A DNA stretch of 64,000 nucleotides from Dipetalonema caudispina. Its lineage: Eukaryota > Nematoda > Chromadorea > Rhabditida > Onchocercidae. Positions 36,661 through 62,982 of the stretch are shown in pieces. The position numbers were made by a program, and so were the translations under genes. The notes beneath the pieces are model-generated. The model saw nothing but the letters and a program-made list of their open reading frames with translations, searched no databases and was not told where the DNA came from. Location of the stretch: contig JABVXV010000095.1 in the NCBI GenBank assembly GCA_013365325.1, positions 124,001 through 188,000 on the forward strand, written 5' to 3'. The number at the start of each line of letters is the position of its first letter. Within the stretch, counting starts at the first letter, position 1.

Positions 36661-38474
36661 TGGAAGGGAGAAGAGTCGAGAGCGGCATCTGTTCGTGCTT
36701 CCTGCAGCACGCTCAGCTCATCATTGCATTCACCCTTCCTTTCCACCCCGTTCCCCCGTTGATGTCAGATCCCTCCCCCGTTCATAGAGCGCCATCGTTA
36801 AATCGATCCCTCCCAACTCATTTACCCCGCGTGTTAGGCGTTGAAATGGCTGTTGCATGTATATGTATATCCGTCGATCTGCTCCCGGTTACTTTGCTGC
36901 AGGTTTTGTTCGAGTTATTCCCTGCTGAGAATTATCTTTTGGTAGATATTTAAATCGTTTCATTTCATCAAATAGAAACAAATAATGAAAAGAAATTTAA
37001 ATCAGAACTCTTTCTTATACTGCCAGCAGTCGAACGATAAGTCTCTTTGTGACTGTTACCTGTTCGGCACTAAATCATCCTGTTATACTTTCTTAATCAT
37101 TTCATTTCGCTGCATACAAAGTTGGTTCAAAGGAAATATATTTCAAATAACTACTGGTCATGTTGATGCGCCGTATTGGTTGACAAGACAATTTGCTCAA
37201 AGCTTGTTATAAGCTATCAATTTTACAGCATACTATTAATATGGTTTGAGATTAGATGTTTTGAAGATATGAAAATAACCACTTTTTTGTAGGTCGTTTA
37301 TTTAGTTCAGGAAAGAACGTCAGCAGTATTATCTGAGTTGCTCACAAGTGCTGTGTGCATAAGGCTTTATATTGAGATTGGTAAACTATTCAGACTTTTT
37401 TCTTACTTTCAATAATACTGTTATCGAATATATTTCACTTTCATTTTTGAAATGGTAAAACAGTAATCTGATATGGAGCAATGGACAACAATCTGTTCTT
37501 AATGAGTTTAATGGACGATATATATGCATGCGTAAATCGATCTATATTTGTTTGATAGCAAACAAGAAGCTAATAATCTAGAAACATCTAGCTTAGTGCA
37601 CAAATTTACTAATTAGTTTTCATCGAAAATGGATAATGCAGCTGAGGTGAACCGATCCCTCATTTTAAATAGTATTATTCACCATAGTTTTTTATTTGTT
37701 ATTATTAACAAGTCCCACAATTTCGATTGAAATAAACATGAGAACGATGTATCCCTTGTATGAAGGCTTTTTTTTAAATCCAGCCGAGCAGAAGAGTATG
37801 GAAAAGTTAAGAATAAAACTGATTGGGTTACATATGATCTTTCGCTTGAACTATTGCTTATTTATGATGTGCGGTTTGCTGTGCAATCAAAAATATATTG
37901 AAAGTTCCTTCTTACAGATTGGAGAAAAGGCTAAATCCGGTGGTGGCGCTTCCTATTTGATTCGTGTTCTGTTATATTTGGTTTTTGAAGTTAATTGGTA
38001 CCAGTACATAAACATTCATTAAATCCATACGTACTGCACGTACGTCATCCTTGTTTTTTTTTGAAGTAAGTTATTCGATTCAATTGCTGTATGAAATTTT
38101 TTCAAGTACAATTTATAGTATCGATGTTTTATAACAGGATCTGTTATCTTTTTGCATTCTCTATACACCAACGATATGTAGATTCAAAAATAGTGTGATA
38201 AAATGTGCCAGAAGTCATTAGATTTTTTGTTCAAAATTGCTGTTCAAGTTAGCAAATTGCACTGGAATTTGGGACAAGATTTTTGTTAAATAGATTTTTC
38301 GGTGCAACACACGGTTAGGAAATCAAATCCGCAGTTTCCAGAACTCCTGCGCTAATATCTTACTTTCAAATCTTGAATTTTTGACAACTTATATATCCCA
38401 AGTTTTCTGTTCATTGTAGTTCTTAAGTGTCTTTTCTTCACTACTTTTATAGCTTAACTTATATCTTTGTTTCA

Positions 38475-38561
38475 GGTTGTCAAGTTTCCCGCAATCACGA
38501 TTCTTCCCTTTACGCATTCCGTTGTTTTTGATTGTATCTTGTTACATTTATATAATTCTGG
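38475..38561 (+). promoter_or_regulatory. probable spliced-leader acceptor and 5' UTR of the PRRC2-like gene
   Basis: ATCTTTGTTTCAG ends at 38475, and the start codon follows 86 bases later with no open exon upstream of the acceptor. This fits trans-splicing; a cis-spliced 5' UTR exon in the upstream non-coding region is the alternative. Confidence 0.5.
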
Positions 38562-51419
<12,858 letters not shown>

Positions 51420-53513
51420 GTGTTTCCTTCTAAATAGAAGTTGAAAACAGTGGATTTTGAGTATGCTAGGTAACAGTTTCCAGTTCATGTACTATTGTTA
51501 ATATTTTTCTCTAGATTGCATTGCTTTTTTTCAAAATTACAAAAAGAGAATCTGGAAACTGAAGTCATAATTTTTTACAAAGTCTGTGAAAACCAGAAAA
51601 TGGCTTTCTTATTTGGTTACTTTGCATTTATATATCCATCCTTGTCTATTTCCCATTAAGAATTTCTTTAGATTATCTACGGAAAATGTGTCCTGTTGTT
51701 CTGTTCCTGTCACAAAGTGTTAATGTAGATCCACTTGTTTGCTGGGAAAGGAATTCCTTGTATTCTTTTTAAAGTCTTTATATCAAGATGAAATAACCTT
51801 CTCGATGAAATGTGCTTCTGATATTTCACGTTCGAGAGACTGTGCATTTGAAACAAAAACAGCATTGATGCAGGGTGTTATCACTGAGATGATGGAGTTC
51901 CATCAATGAAGTTATCTACTAATGAAGATTAAATAACTTTCTCAGTTTGCCATTTTATAGCAGTTTTTCACTCTTACCTTTTTTTCATTTAGTATCAGTT
52001 GTGGTGTATCGTTAACTGTGCTGTTGCATTATATGGTTATAATATGTTAATCTTCGTAATTCTGAGATATGTTTTCAAGTCATCTACAATCATTTATTTG
52101 TTCATAATGCTTTCTTACAAATTTTCTTTCGCGCGATACATTTTACATTTTCGTTATATATAGTAGCATCGCAGCAGTGGTAGGAAGCAGTTGTATGATT
52201 TTCTGCTCTATTTTTTATTTATTTTTCCCACAGTATTTTGAGGTTTCTGAATTTGCATTTCTTCACGTAGACAACTATATCCAAACGCTTTGATGAACAA
52301 ATAGATCATGATAATAAATCATTAATCGTTAGGGATATACATCAGTGTACCCGTTTGTGCACATCTAATAGTTTGAGAGAAGCTGTGATGTGATATATTG
52401 TCGAGTTCTTAAAGTTTTTGACACTCAAAAACACTGGAAGATTATCTGTTTTAAAAATGTGCAAGATTGGTCTGCTTAACTTCTTTCGAAAAGGTATGTC
52501 ATGGAACTAAATTATTAATTACGCACCTTAAAATGACACTGTTCGCCAAACATTGAATGTATGTAACATTCAACATAGTTGACTGTTACTTTAGAAGTAC
52601 AGTAAAGAAGATGTTATCGGTAGGTCATGCGTTGGACGTTAATCATAATTATTTGTAATAGACATTTTCCTGATAAGATGTATTTTGTTTGACTTGTGGG
52701 TTTTTTTCCGTTTTTTTATCTGATTGTATTTCAAATCTTTCCGTTTTTCTGTTTAAAAGTTTTCCTGTCAAATATTTGCATGATTTCCTCTTCATTATTT
52801 TCCTTCCAGTTTATCCTTATTTACAGAGTTGTATTTCTCTTTGATAATTTTCAGAAGAAAAAATTGTTTTTTGCCGAAGTGTTGCACGATGCTGCCGTTG
52901 CCATCCTAATGCTTTTAATCGGTTCAACCCGTCAAGTTATTCCTGGAATTTTTTTGAATTAAAATATTTTTACCATCCTTGAATTTGGGTGATTTAATTG
53001 AACAGGAAGGAACTGAAATTCATGTTCACGTAATATTTTTCAAGCTTGGCATTTTTACCTTTCCTCAGGACTAACTACTATTTACTTACATTTTTATCAG
53101 CCGATGTTGCTGGGCTGTATCATTGCTGTTAGGGTCTATTGACGAGCTGTTTTCATTGGTCCTTCAACTACCTCTGCCAGGGGTAGACTATTATTAACCA
53201 AAGTATACTGGGTTATTATTTAAACTCGTAAAGAGTGCCGTCTACTAAGTACTTTCCTCTATTTGAAATAAAATGTTTTCTTGGAAATAGTGCAGTAGGG
53301 GTGGTTCGAGATACGGACTTCGATAGTTCATGGGAGAGATCAGAGAATGAGTATAACCTAATGGTATATTTAATGTTTAGTAAGTCTTTCCATTCTTGCA
53401 TCCATTGAAGTTCCCTGTTGAGGATTTTGCAGTCAGGACGTTTTTTTTTTTTTTTTTGAAATATTTTAGGTTAGGGATCGAAAAAAGGTGTTCTGATTGT
53501 GTTAACGACAGTG
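51420..53513 (+). other. PRRC2-like 3' region and ORC5 upstream region
   Basis: AT-rich, with a strongly pyrimidine-rich part at about 52690-52850. No coding similarity was seen. An 18-base T tract near 53441-53458 and an ATATTTTAG acceptor ending near 53469 lie 44 bases before the ORC5 start codon and fit a spliced-leader acceptor. Confidence 0.5.
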
Positions 53514-56500
53514 ATGTCGGCTACAGAAGCGACGTGTTCGAAGAAACTTTGGCAAATTGTTTCCGTGTTGAGGTGCCGCAATTCGAGTATCACCCATCTG
53601 CACGTGTATGGAACGACTGCTGGCCCAAAAGATGAAGTGATGCAGAAAGTTATAGAAGAAGTAAAGGAGAATGATGAAGTTTGTTTTTTGCTTGAGATGG
53701 TGTTTCATAAAAGCTGTGAGGGGGAACGTGAAGTTTGCACCGGATTTTCTGAACCGTGATAAGATTATAAATCAAACTTGTGTGTAATCGATATCTTGAC
53801 TGTTTGGTGCATTGGCAAAACGTAATGGAAAGAAAGAAAAAGAAGTATAGTTATCGAAGAATCAAAGAATGACCTCCTATTGAAGTAATTATGTTCCTGC
53901 AATATTATGACTGAAAGTAATGCAAGCCAAAATTGCTGAAAAACAATGCGAGAAAAGTTTTGTAGTGTGTTAAGCGCAGTTTACACGGTATAGTTCAGCA
54001 AACCTAATTTTTAACTACCGAATCTTTTTCTTCTCTACTCTACGCGACTAACTTATTCAGGTTATGGTTCTGCGCGTGAACTGCTACGTGAACCACAGAT
54101 CTCACAAGTTGTTTTGCCAAGGCCTGTATAATTTGTTGCCGCATTCAAAACCTGGAAAAAAGGTCGAAAATCTGGAAAGTGTATTTGAGGAATGCAAGGC
54201 AGAATTGCAGTATGTGAAGTCGGTTGTTATGGTTGTCATTCTGAATAACGCCGAAATGTTACTCAACTTTCCCCCGAGCTTTTTGCAAGCACTGTTTTCC
54301 ATTCCTAAAAAGGTATTAATTTATGTATTCATGGAGCATTATGGTGAACCGAAAGAGTACTACGTCACAAGAGATTGCTTGGAAATCAAATTAAGAAGGA
54401 CGGGTTAACAGTGAAGTTCTCAAATTTGAAATTTGTGGAAGACTTTTGGTTCACTTAATCTTGATAATAAATCTGCGTCGTATTTTTTGTGATACGTAAA
54501 ATCTTCAATGTGAGGTTTTCTCCAGGTTTCCCGTTATCATTACTCAATAGGTCATAAAAGTTATATTCCTTTTTGTCGTACTTCAATTGATACTTCATGC
54601 CCTTTTATTCCAGTATGGTGGCACGATTAAATTAGTGTCGGTTGCTCGACTGCCGTGGACACGGTTTGAAATCACCGAACATATATCGTCACCCGTACAA
54701 TTCGCTTTTGAAGCGTTGTCGAAAGGTATGTTGTGTAACTTGACTGATTCCTACAAATAAGGTTATGTCGGTAATGCAAAAGTTAATTTTTTCAAAAGGA
54801 CGTCCAACATACTACAGATTCCGCTTTCACACCAAGTTTAATGAGTAGAGTGTAAAATGTAATAGTAATATTAACAAATGCGAAATAAGTGTGCTGCATT
54901 GAGGAAGATAAGTTGGAGCAGAGATTTGGCAATTTTTGTTTTACATAACTGGAGTAAAATTTTGTAGCTGGTATGTATTCATTGTTAAATTCTTCCGTTA
55001 AAGGTGAGGTTCAGGAGGCGCTGTCCACAAGGCTTAATTTTGACAACAATTTTGTTCGATGTATGCTGGATATGGTTTATTCTGTGTGTCGTGACCTGAA
55101 CCAATTGTCTTACATCGTACGTGTTGATTTCTTAAACTAATTGATCTTATTCCAAGTTTTTGTTGCTTTCGTGAAGTGGTGCACAGCAGAACCAGCATAA
55201 CCTGCTCACCTTTATATTTACACTATATTATAGATTTTTATTGATTTTCACGTGTTTAGATTGAAAAACTGTGGGACACAGGAACCAATGATGAGAATTG
55301 GGCGAATAGTGCAGCATCAAACAAACTGAAGACATGCTATACAGCCAAGGGACAAAATAGAACTGATGATTTATTCTATCGCAGCGAGAAAAGACCTGTG
55401 GTACACTTATATCTTTATTTCATTTTGCAATTACAAATTTTGCAAATACAGGTGTCATTTAAGAAATGACAAGCAGTAAGCTTGTATTAGCAGCATTGTA
55501 TTATGTAAAACCCATTATAATGAGCAGGCATGTAAAGGTTTACTCATGGTTAATTTTTTGTTGCAGGAAGATGGACAAACATTTTGCCTATCAACAAGTG
55601 CGAAGTATTTACTTATCGCAGCTTACTGTGCAAGTTATAACCCTCCTAGCAGTGATCGCCGCTTTTTTACTAAGGTAATTATGTGGTGAATTGCTTTTTA
55701 TTTTCATATTATGTTTTGTATCCTTTAATTTCTCTAATGTAACACAAGAGTTTGTGATACATCGAAAACAAGAACGTGTATGGTGCATAATCGAGCTTCT
55801 ATGTAATATTTATCGCAAAAAATATAGTCAAAACTTCCTGGGATGTCTCTCATTTAAGGAATGAGAGGCATCGTCTTACCTACCATCCGTTAAAGATCGT
55901 GTTGGGTATTCACAAAAAAAAAGAGCTCCAGTTAGCTATGAATGATTTGAACAAAAAACAATGCAGAATCACGGGAAACAACGGCGTCGTGCACCAACAA
56001 CAAAGGGATTGCGAAACAACTTAGAATCAGCTCATGAGACTGGTCCGAAACCGTTCCCTGTGCAAAGATTGCTTTTCATCTATCTTGCAATGCTTGAGAA
56101 GCATGATATGCGAAACCACTGCGCTGCTGATATTCATGCGCAGGTTTGTTTAATACATTATTAAAGATCTCTGTTAAATACTCTTGTTATATACAACCAA
56201 GTGATATTTAAAATGAAGCAATGAAATTAGCACATTATTAATCTGCAAAATATCCATTGAACAGTGTATTTAGGTTGCGGAGCTATGTGCAATGGGCTTT
56301 TTGAACCGGGTTTCTGCTGATGGAAATCTTGATACTCCGAAATATCGCTGTATCGCAACTTTTGAATTTTCGGAGCAGTTGGCCAAGTCAGTTTTTTATT
56401 ACTGTTATGCTTGTCACAAAATATAAGTCGCTTTATTGCATATTTTCTTGAAGACAACGTTCATATATCAGGTTGAAATAATATACAGCGAATGGGAAAA

Positions 56501-56655
56501 AACGCTATAAATGATATAAATATGTTTTATAAAAATGGTGCTTTACAAGTTATAATGAATGCGGTTATTTATTGCATGAATTTTTAGATGTCATTCAATT
56601 TCTTTTCAGGACAATGGGTATCGAAATCCGTGATTTTCTTATTGATTTTTCATAA
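53514..56655 (+). CDS. ORC5: origin recognition complex subunit 5
   Basis: AAA+-like subunit of the six-protein origin recognition complex that loads the MCM helicase in the nucleus. Nine exons (53514-53678, 54061-54312, 54614-54725, 55004-55116, 55260-55400, 55567-55674, 55967-56143, 56274-56386, 56610-56655) sum to exactly 409 codons, 408 residues (human 435). The C-terminal half is unmistakable: FCLSTSAKYLLIAAYCASYN, then DRRFFTKNHGKQRRR, GPKPFPVQRLL and TPKYRCIATFEF. The N-terminal AAA+ fold keeps its shape (HLHVYGTTAG; LRVNCYV; VVILNNAEMLL), but the Walker A motif reads GTTAGPKD instead of GxxxxGK[T/S], and Walker B has N-N-A-E where D-x-A-E is usual. Nucleotide binding is therefore doubtful. 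The upstream end of exon 1 is less conserved, so the exact start is less sure. Confidence 0.92.
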
Positions 56656-59600
56656 AAATTGTATTGTAAGTCTTGATTTTCCTCCTTAATTTTCTTGTAA
56701 TGATTTATCCATTAATTATAGATTAGTATTTGTTTTCCTGTCGTCAATCATTTATTCACTTAAATGAATATTTCAAATGCAATTTCAGGCCATACTGTAT
56801 CTCTACGTGGAGCTCGTCCGACGATTTGATCAATCCAGTTAGCTCACTGCGATAATATTTCACATAGAAGCAAGACTTCATTTTAATTTAGAATTCAAAG
56901 TAGCAAAATTATTTTTGCATAAACAATAATGCTTTTATTCATTGTTATTGTCTTTCATTTTGTACGCTCTACAGTCATTTGCATTCTTTGTGTTATGATA
57001 TGAAATTAGCGATAAAAACTGATAGCAGTTTAAGTTATACTGGATTGAAGTAAAGCACTGTCATCCATCTATGATACACTGCATAATATTAGTGCACCAT
57101 AGATGAGGTTTCTGGGTGATAGTAAGGTCAATGGGCTTTTATAGTCAATTCGATTCTCTTGAGTTTTCATTTTACCTGCCATAAACTCTCTTCCCTTCAA
57201 TATTGAACTAAATTAAAGAGGGAAATCTTCAGTGTTTGTAGCACACAACAATGAATTAGTTTATGGTAGGGTTGCGTTTGAAGCTGCTTTACGAGAATTC
57301 CCCGCTATTTGGAGTCATTTCTTATTGATAAGCACTGTTAGCTTTTGGAATTAAGAATTATTGTGATTCCACTAGCACTACGTTAACAAAACGTAGTGCT
57401 AGTGGAGAGAAACGTGAATGAATAAGGAGATGATAAAAAAAGACAAGAGCAAGGAGGTTGTTGTAGAGGTAGCAGTGGAGGATTTCGAGTCTTAAATTAT
57501 ATTCAAATCTGACTGAAATAATATGGAAAATATGTTTATCCGGACCGAAGCAATGTAAGTAAAGTAATGCGAATTTATTTGAGTGGTATAAAGGTTGGTA
57601 CCACTAAACATTTGTTGATATGAATTGAAGTTTAACAATATTTCGATGTTGTCGCTTGATTTATTTACTGGTCAGGTGCGAAGATTTTTGCTAGCATCCT
57701 TGATTTTTGCCATCTCTTGATTAGGGAATAATAGTTTCAAATTGAAATTTCCAAATATATAAGAAGGGAATATTATTCGAAGAAGATTCAAATCTTTTTC
57801 TTGCTTCACAAGATTTGGCCAGGGGGCAATTTTTGTTTTCACATATTCAGTCTACTGTTTCAATTTAATTCAGTCATATTGCTTTCAAATATTTAGTTAT
57901 TTTTGTTTGTTTTTTGTTTGTTATAAAATGCGATAATTTATTTCAATGTTCGTCGTAGTCTCACGTATCACTTGATTTAAATGTCCACTTAATTTAAAAA
58001 TCGTTCCAATAATTCTTGACCTGGATCTGAAATTGTCCTTTGTAATAAAGTATTCTTTCTTTAGGAAACAAGTTCTGAGCAAGGATGCCATTTCCAATAT
58101 CATCAATAGCTACTCCCATGACATGAGCATAGAAAATTGCAATTTGCAATTTTCTTTCCGGCAAATTGAAATTACTAATGAAATAGGCCAGTTTTTATGA
58201 CAGATACTTAAATTTGCATTGGTGTCGGGACATCACCCGATTTTTGGTAAAATGCAATCTTTACCAACCAGTTGATCGTTTCATTTTTTGTCCATTGACC
58301 ACCTTAGTAGATATACCGATTGAGATTTAAGATTAGCAGCACAAGAAGAACTGGAATAACAAAGCGAGAATCTCTAATATAAATAGGACCTAAATTAATA
58401 GCTCACTTGCATTTATGAGTAAATATGCAAGATAATATAAAAAGTATTACAAATTTTGCAATTATAATAACGCAATGAGAAAAATGAGCTAGCGGCGATT
58501 TTTTCACGTTAATGGTCACTATAGCAAAAGGTAAGGTAACAGCAATTAACAATCTTGTCGTTTTAATTACTGTTAGCGTTGCAATTCTATCTACATATTC
58601 CATAGTAACATAATTTTTCAGTTGGCATTCCATAAGTTATCAAACATAGTTTCTGAAGTATATTTGTGGTAAGATAAGGATAAAAAATGTTGTTTATAAA
58701 CTTCTGTTTCCTAAATTACTTCCAAATTTTAAATCCAAATTTTTTGAGAATCAAAGATCCTAGAAGATCGAAAACATGCTTTATAAATTATCGCGCCAAT
58801 TCTTCTACTTTATCTTCTTGATTGAATTTTCTGAAATATTAACTTCTTTTAAGTTTGAAAAAGTTCATTTATAAAGGGAACGAGAATGTATAAACAAACA
58901 TATAAAGGAACTATTGATGAAAACGATAGGCTATCCTACTAAGTCGCGTTGAATCCATAGTTGGAGCATTAAATGGAAGCATTTAGCTAGAATATATGCC
59001 ATGAAAATTTGATAAATCCCTTAAATTTATTTTGTTCATCTCTATTTCGTTTTTACCGTATAACTTTAACTTCCTGACTTTCTGTCATAATACAACATCT
59101 TCCCATTCTCATCCTAATTTACAAATGGATAAGATAAAGTGTAAGTTAATCTGTTTTTCACTTATTCGGCAACAAATTTTCTGCTAATTATTCATGAATC
59201 ATTTTTTTATTGCTCTTATAATTTGAAATTCTTTTACTTACAATTTTTCTGAAATCCTTTGTTTGACCTTTATGATCCTAATGAAAAAAAATTTTTATTT
59301 TAAATAATTTGGTCAAAACGAATTTTATTTCTTTTTGCAGATTACAATTACTCATTTTCACAAATTAATTGCAATGTGACAAGCTTATACTTTGTAAACT
59401 ACTTGAGTATTTTTGACTGCTTTCATTTCTCATGGGATTTTTTATTGTTTCATTCTTATAGCTTTTTTTACATTATTATAAACCATATTAATCTTAAAAA
59501 ATATGACGCATTGACTGATTGATTGTTTATTTCTTATTGTAGCTTGTCATTCTGCAATCAAATCAACTATTTCAAATCATCCAAAATTTTGCAGCAGAAA

Positions 59601-62600
59601 TAAATTAATTTTTTTTTTTTTTGTTATAAAAATGTCAGTAACAAATTTATTTTAACCGTTGGAAAATTTTCCCATCATTTCAAGCAGAAAATAATTCAGA
59701 ATTTCTCGAGAGAGTTATTAAAGTGTTAAACTTTGATACAGTCCGTCATCATTCATTCATTGAATCAAATTACTTACTACTCACTATAGATTTACATCAA
59801 CTTCATTTACAAATGTTGTGTGCTGATATGCGTTGTTTTGTTTCGGACAGTTATATTAATTTAAATTAAGGTTAAACCTAACCAAATTTATCTCAGTTAG
59901 GCTCATTTAGATTACATTAGTTAAATTATCACAATTTAGAAAGGAATGCATGCAAAACAGAGAAGGAAGTAAAATTTAAATATGACTAACAATGAGAAAT
60001 GTGATATTGTGGGATAAACAGAAATTGGATTAAACTGCATGTTAATTATAATTTTTATTTGAAAAGGCTACGCATTGTCTAGCTAACGACCCTCAATCTT
60101 AGCTTATAATTACTTAACCGACCATTTATTGTTGTTGTTGCAGTATTCTTTATTAAGTGAGCATGATCTTTAACTGAAGCGTAACTTAATATTATATCCT
60201 TATGATAGCATATATTTTTTTAATGCTAATTGAATGTAAATTCAAGGTAAAGAGGAAGTTTTCCGACTATTTAACTTTCTGGCCACTAAAAAGTTATTAA
60301 AGAGCCAATCAAAATTTGTGACATTATTAACACTAACCTTTTGTTGTTCAGTCCTCATGGAACAGATATGAATAACTGTTTATCAATGTCCATATAGATG
60401 AGATTACTATGGAACCTAAGGAATTACGAACTGCAGTGATAGTGGAAATACTTTCACATTTTAAATGTTTGTATTGTTTGTCGATCGTTTTATCGTCTAA
60501 AATTACTGACTCATTGGAACTGACAATACAATCTACAAAATCCAAAATGGAGGAGACACGTTAAGGTAATTACTTGATGAGTATTTCAAGACGTTTATCC
60601 CTTTCGATTTCATTCATGCTAACTTTTGTTACAATAACTGGTTGCTGGTTTCCGAAAAATTTGAATGTTTCGGGATGTTGCAATTTGCATCACACGATGT
60701 CATCAGGTTCTCAGGATTACTTATAAATACATGTAGTGACGATTATATATGCATCCATAACAACCATCTGGTCAAGAGACCGTTAAAACAGCACTTTTCT
60801 GGGCTGTGATATTGCCAATCTGAACAGCTCGGTAAAAGATTTACTTATGCATGAGTTGATCAGTAATATAAATCTAAAGTGTTTGGAATGTTATGAAGGG
60901 AGAAGGATTATTACTTTAGAAGTCACTCAGTCCTTTTATGTGATCATGTGTTAGGGAATAGCTTTATACATTCTTGGTCTTCATTTAGAGTATTTTTTGC
61001 AAGAACTATCTACTCAAAGTATAGCGATCCCTTCAAAAACATAAATAAGTAATTTAATGTTTTTAATATTTCACTGAATCATATGCACATCAATGGGGAT
61101 ATCGAATATTCAGTTTGAAAGGATAAAAATTCTATCTCTTGCTGATAGCGATTCTTTGTAGGTAGTGTTAATAAGTGTGTTGCTTACTTGATGAATGAAC
61201 AATATTGGTCTAAATTACTTTAAAATTTCACAACTACGAAAAAAAACTTACTATGACTTTCGATCAAGGTTATAATCAGGAGACTGGGGAATGTGGAAAC
61301 AATGAACACTATTATACAATATATGAATGACTCAAAAATCCTTTTTTGAATAATTTTTAGGTAATCCAAATAAAAGGTTTATTAATAAGAAGAACAAATT
61401 AGATTTTAGTAGAATAGAAAACGTAAAAAAAAATTGTTAATGATAAAAGTTTTGAAATATTTCTATCTTTCCTTGGTTATTAAAACACCGTTTTCTTGAG
61501 AAGAATACCTAATTTAAAAGAACTTATTATATACGAATAATACATGCTAGCAGTTTACAATCGCAAAGTTTTGACAATGCAGAACAAACTTTTTGAAGAC
61601 CGTTTTCTTAAATTTGTTTTTGCGACGAAGACGAAATTCGATGAGCCGATTCATGGACAGCAGTGGAAATCAGTGATCCAATACTAATAAGAACCTTCCC
61701 TAATGTGCTTTAAATATTTCTCGCTTCAATCATTCCACATCTTTATTATAATATATAACCACCCCTTGTCATCTTACACAAAATTCCGAAACAGCCTGAT
61801 ATGCCAAAAAGGCAGTATCAACTGAGAGCAGTTAGGCATTTTCGCATCGTTACTTCCTACATGCGCAAATGGGTATGATAACAAGAAAATCGAGATTAAA
61901 CTGCGATTTCGATTCTAATTACTATTTGCAGTTTTATAATTAGTTAGTCAAAGTAATTATTAGAGATAGATTTTGAGGAAATGGCTTGATGAAGAAATTT
62001 ACAATTCTGGATCGGATTTTATCAATTTCATTTATCAAACAAATGATAATATCCATTGATTTCAATGTTGATATACTAGCACGTGTCGTTTATCTTTCCT
62101 GCAAAGCCAGCGAAAAATCAAATGTGGTGTTGTGAATTACTTATTAAGTTAAAAATTTTGAATTCCCTCTCTTCCTACCAAACACCTACTAAAAACTAAT
62201 TAAAAGAGATTATTTTTGAAATACAAAATTTAATTAATAGAGAGGATCTGAATTATCTTCCACATCTTAATGTTTTTAAAGCTTCAATCCGCTTTAATCG
62301 CACTAAACCAATAATACGGGTAGACTATACAGCATTGTGACATTAGTTAGTTTTTAAAAGTTGTTCGCTAACTTATAGGTAGATAATAAAAGGTCTAACA
62401 TAGGCCTAATCATTTCCTTCATTTTATATTAATGCAGAAATTCAAAAAACCTGATTCATAATTATGCCATTCCCTTTTTGCCACCTGCCATTCGTTTTGA
62501 GTCCTTTCTATAAAAAAGTTTGAAAATACTACTGGTTGAATGCTTAAGGAAGTTTTCTGAACAAATAATGACATCGTAACACACCATATGAATTATCGCT

Positions 62601-62982
62601 AGCTGTTTATGAGTTGCAATAAAGGCTTAAATTTTTGATATCTAAATTATTTGAGCTACTGGTTTTTCCGTGTTTTGAAAGTGATTATTTTCAATATTAT
62701 TTATGATATGATAGAATCATCCATAAATTTGACAATCTTAACATTGTGCAAATATTTCCACTTTTTCATCACGACAGCGAAATTGGACGACTCTATGTAT
62801 GGATCTTGCATCTCTTCATTTAAATGTTAAATTATTTCAATTTAAATTGTAACCCGAACAGAGTGAACAACAGCGAGCAAAGCTTTTTTGTCGTAAATAG
62901 AGCTTTGGAGATAATTATTTCCATCCATAGTTGTGGAACGGTTATTTATAAGAGTTTGATTCAGAGCCAAATTCGATTTCAG
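56656..62982. other. 6.3-kb region without recognisable genes
   Basis: Very AT-rich. It should start with the ORC5 3' UTR. I found no family similarity on either strand; short open frames occur (for example 61989-62135) without supporting signals. It contains a perfect 16-bp-arm hairpin at 57369-57405 and may hold the promoter and 5' exons of the gene seen at the right edge. Confidence 0.5.
57369..57405. repeat. perfect inverted repeat, 16-bp arms and 5-base loop
   Basis: CCACTAGCACTACGTT (57369-57384), loop AACAA, and its exact complement AACGTAGTGCTAGTGG (57390-57405). It lies about 710 bases after the ORC5 stop. Arms this perfect suggest a recent mobile-element footprint or a structured RNA or protein-binding site; no flanking target duplication is obvious. 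Confidence 0.85.

Larger units (their letters stand above)
33293..38474. other. 5.2-kb non-coding region between VPS45 and the PRRC2-like gene
   Basis: No recognisable gene on either strand. Open frames of 60-110 codons occur (for example 37696-38022) but lack family similarity or a coherent exon chain. The section 35850-36950 is less AT-rich and holds two TG microsatellites and an imperfect tandem repeat, listed separately, so it is the best candidate for promoter or enhancer sequence of the downstream gene. Confidence 0.5.

Noticed and set aside
36470..36953. Two overlapping open frames of 105-120 codons rich in V and C
   Set aside because: They run through the TG microsatellite, which is open in several frames; there is no family match or splice context.
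37696..38022. 108-codon + strand open frame before the PRRC2-like gene
   Set aside because: Mixed hydrophobic composition without similarity; it contains an internal acceptor-like sequence but no coherent exon chain, so it is left unannotated.
57066..57105. CATCTATG ... CATAGATG inverted repeat as a possible structured RNA
   Set aside because: Only 8 plus 4 pairs with an internal loop; not convincing in AT-rich DNA.
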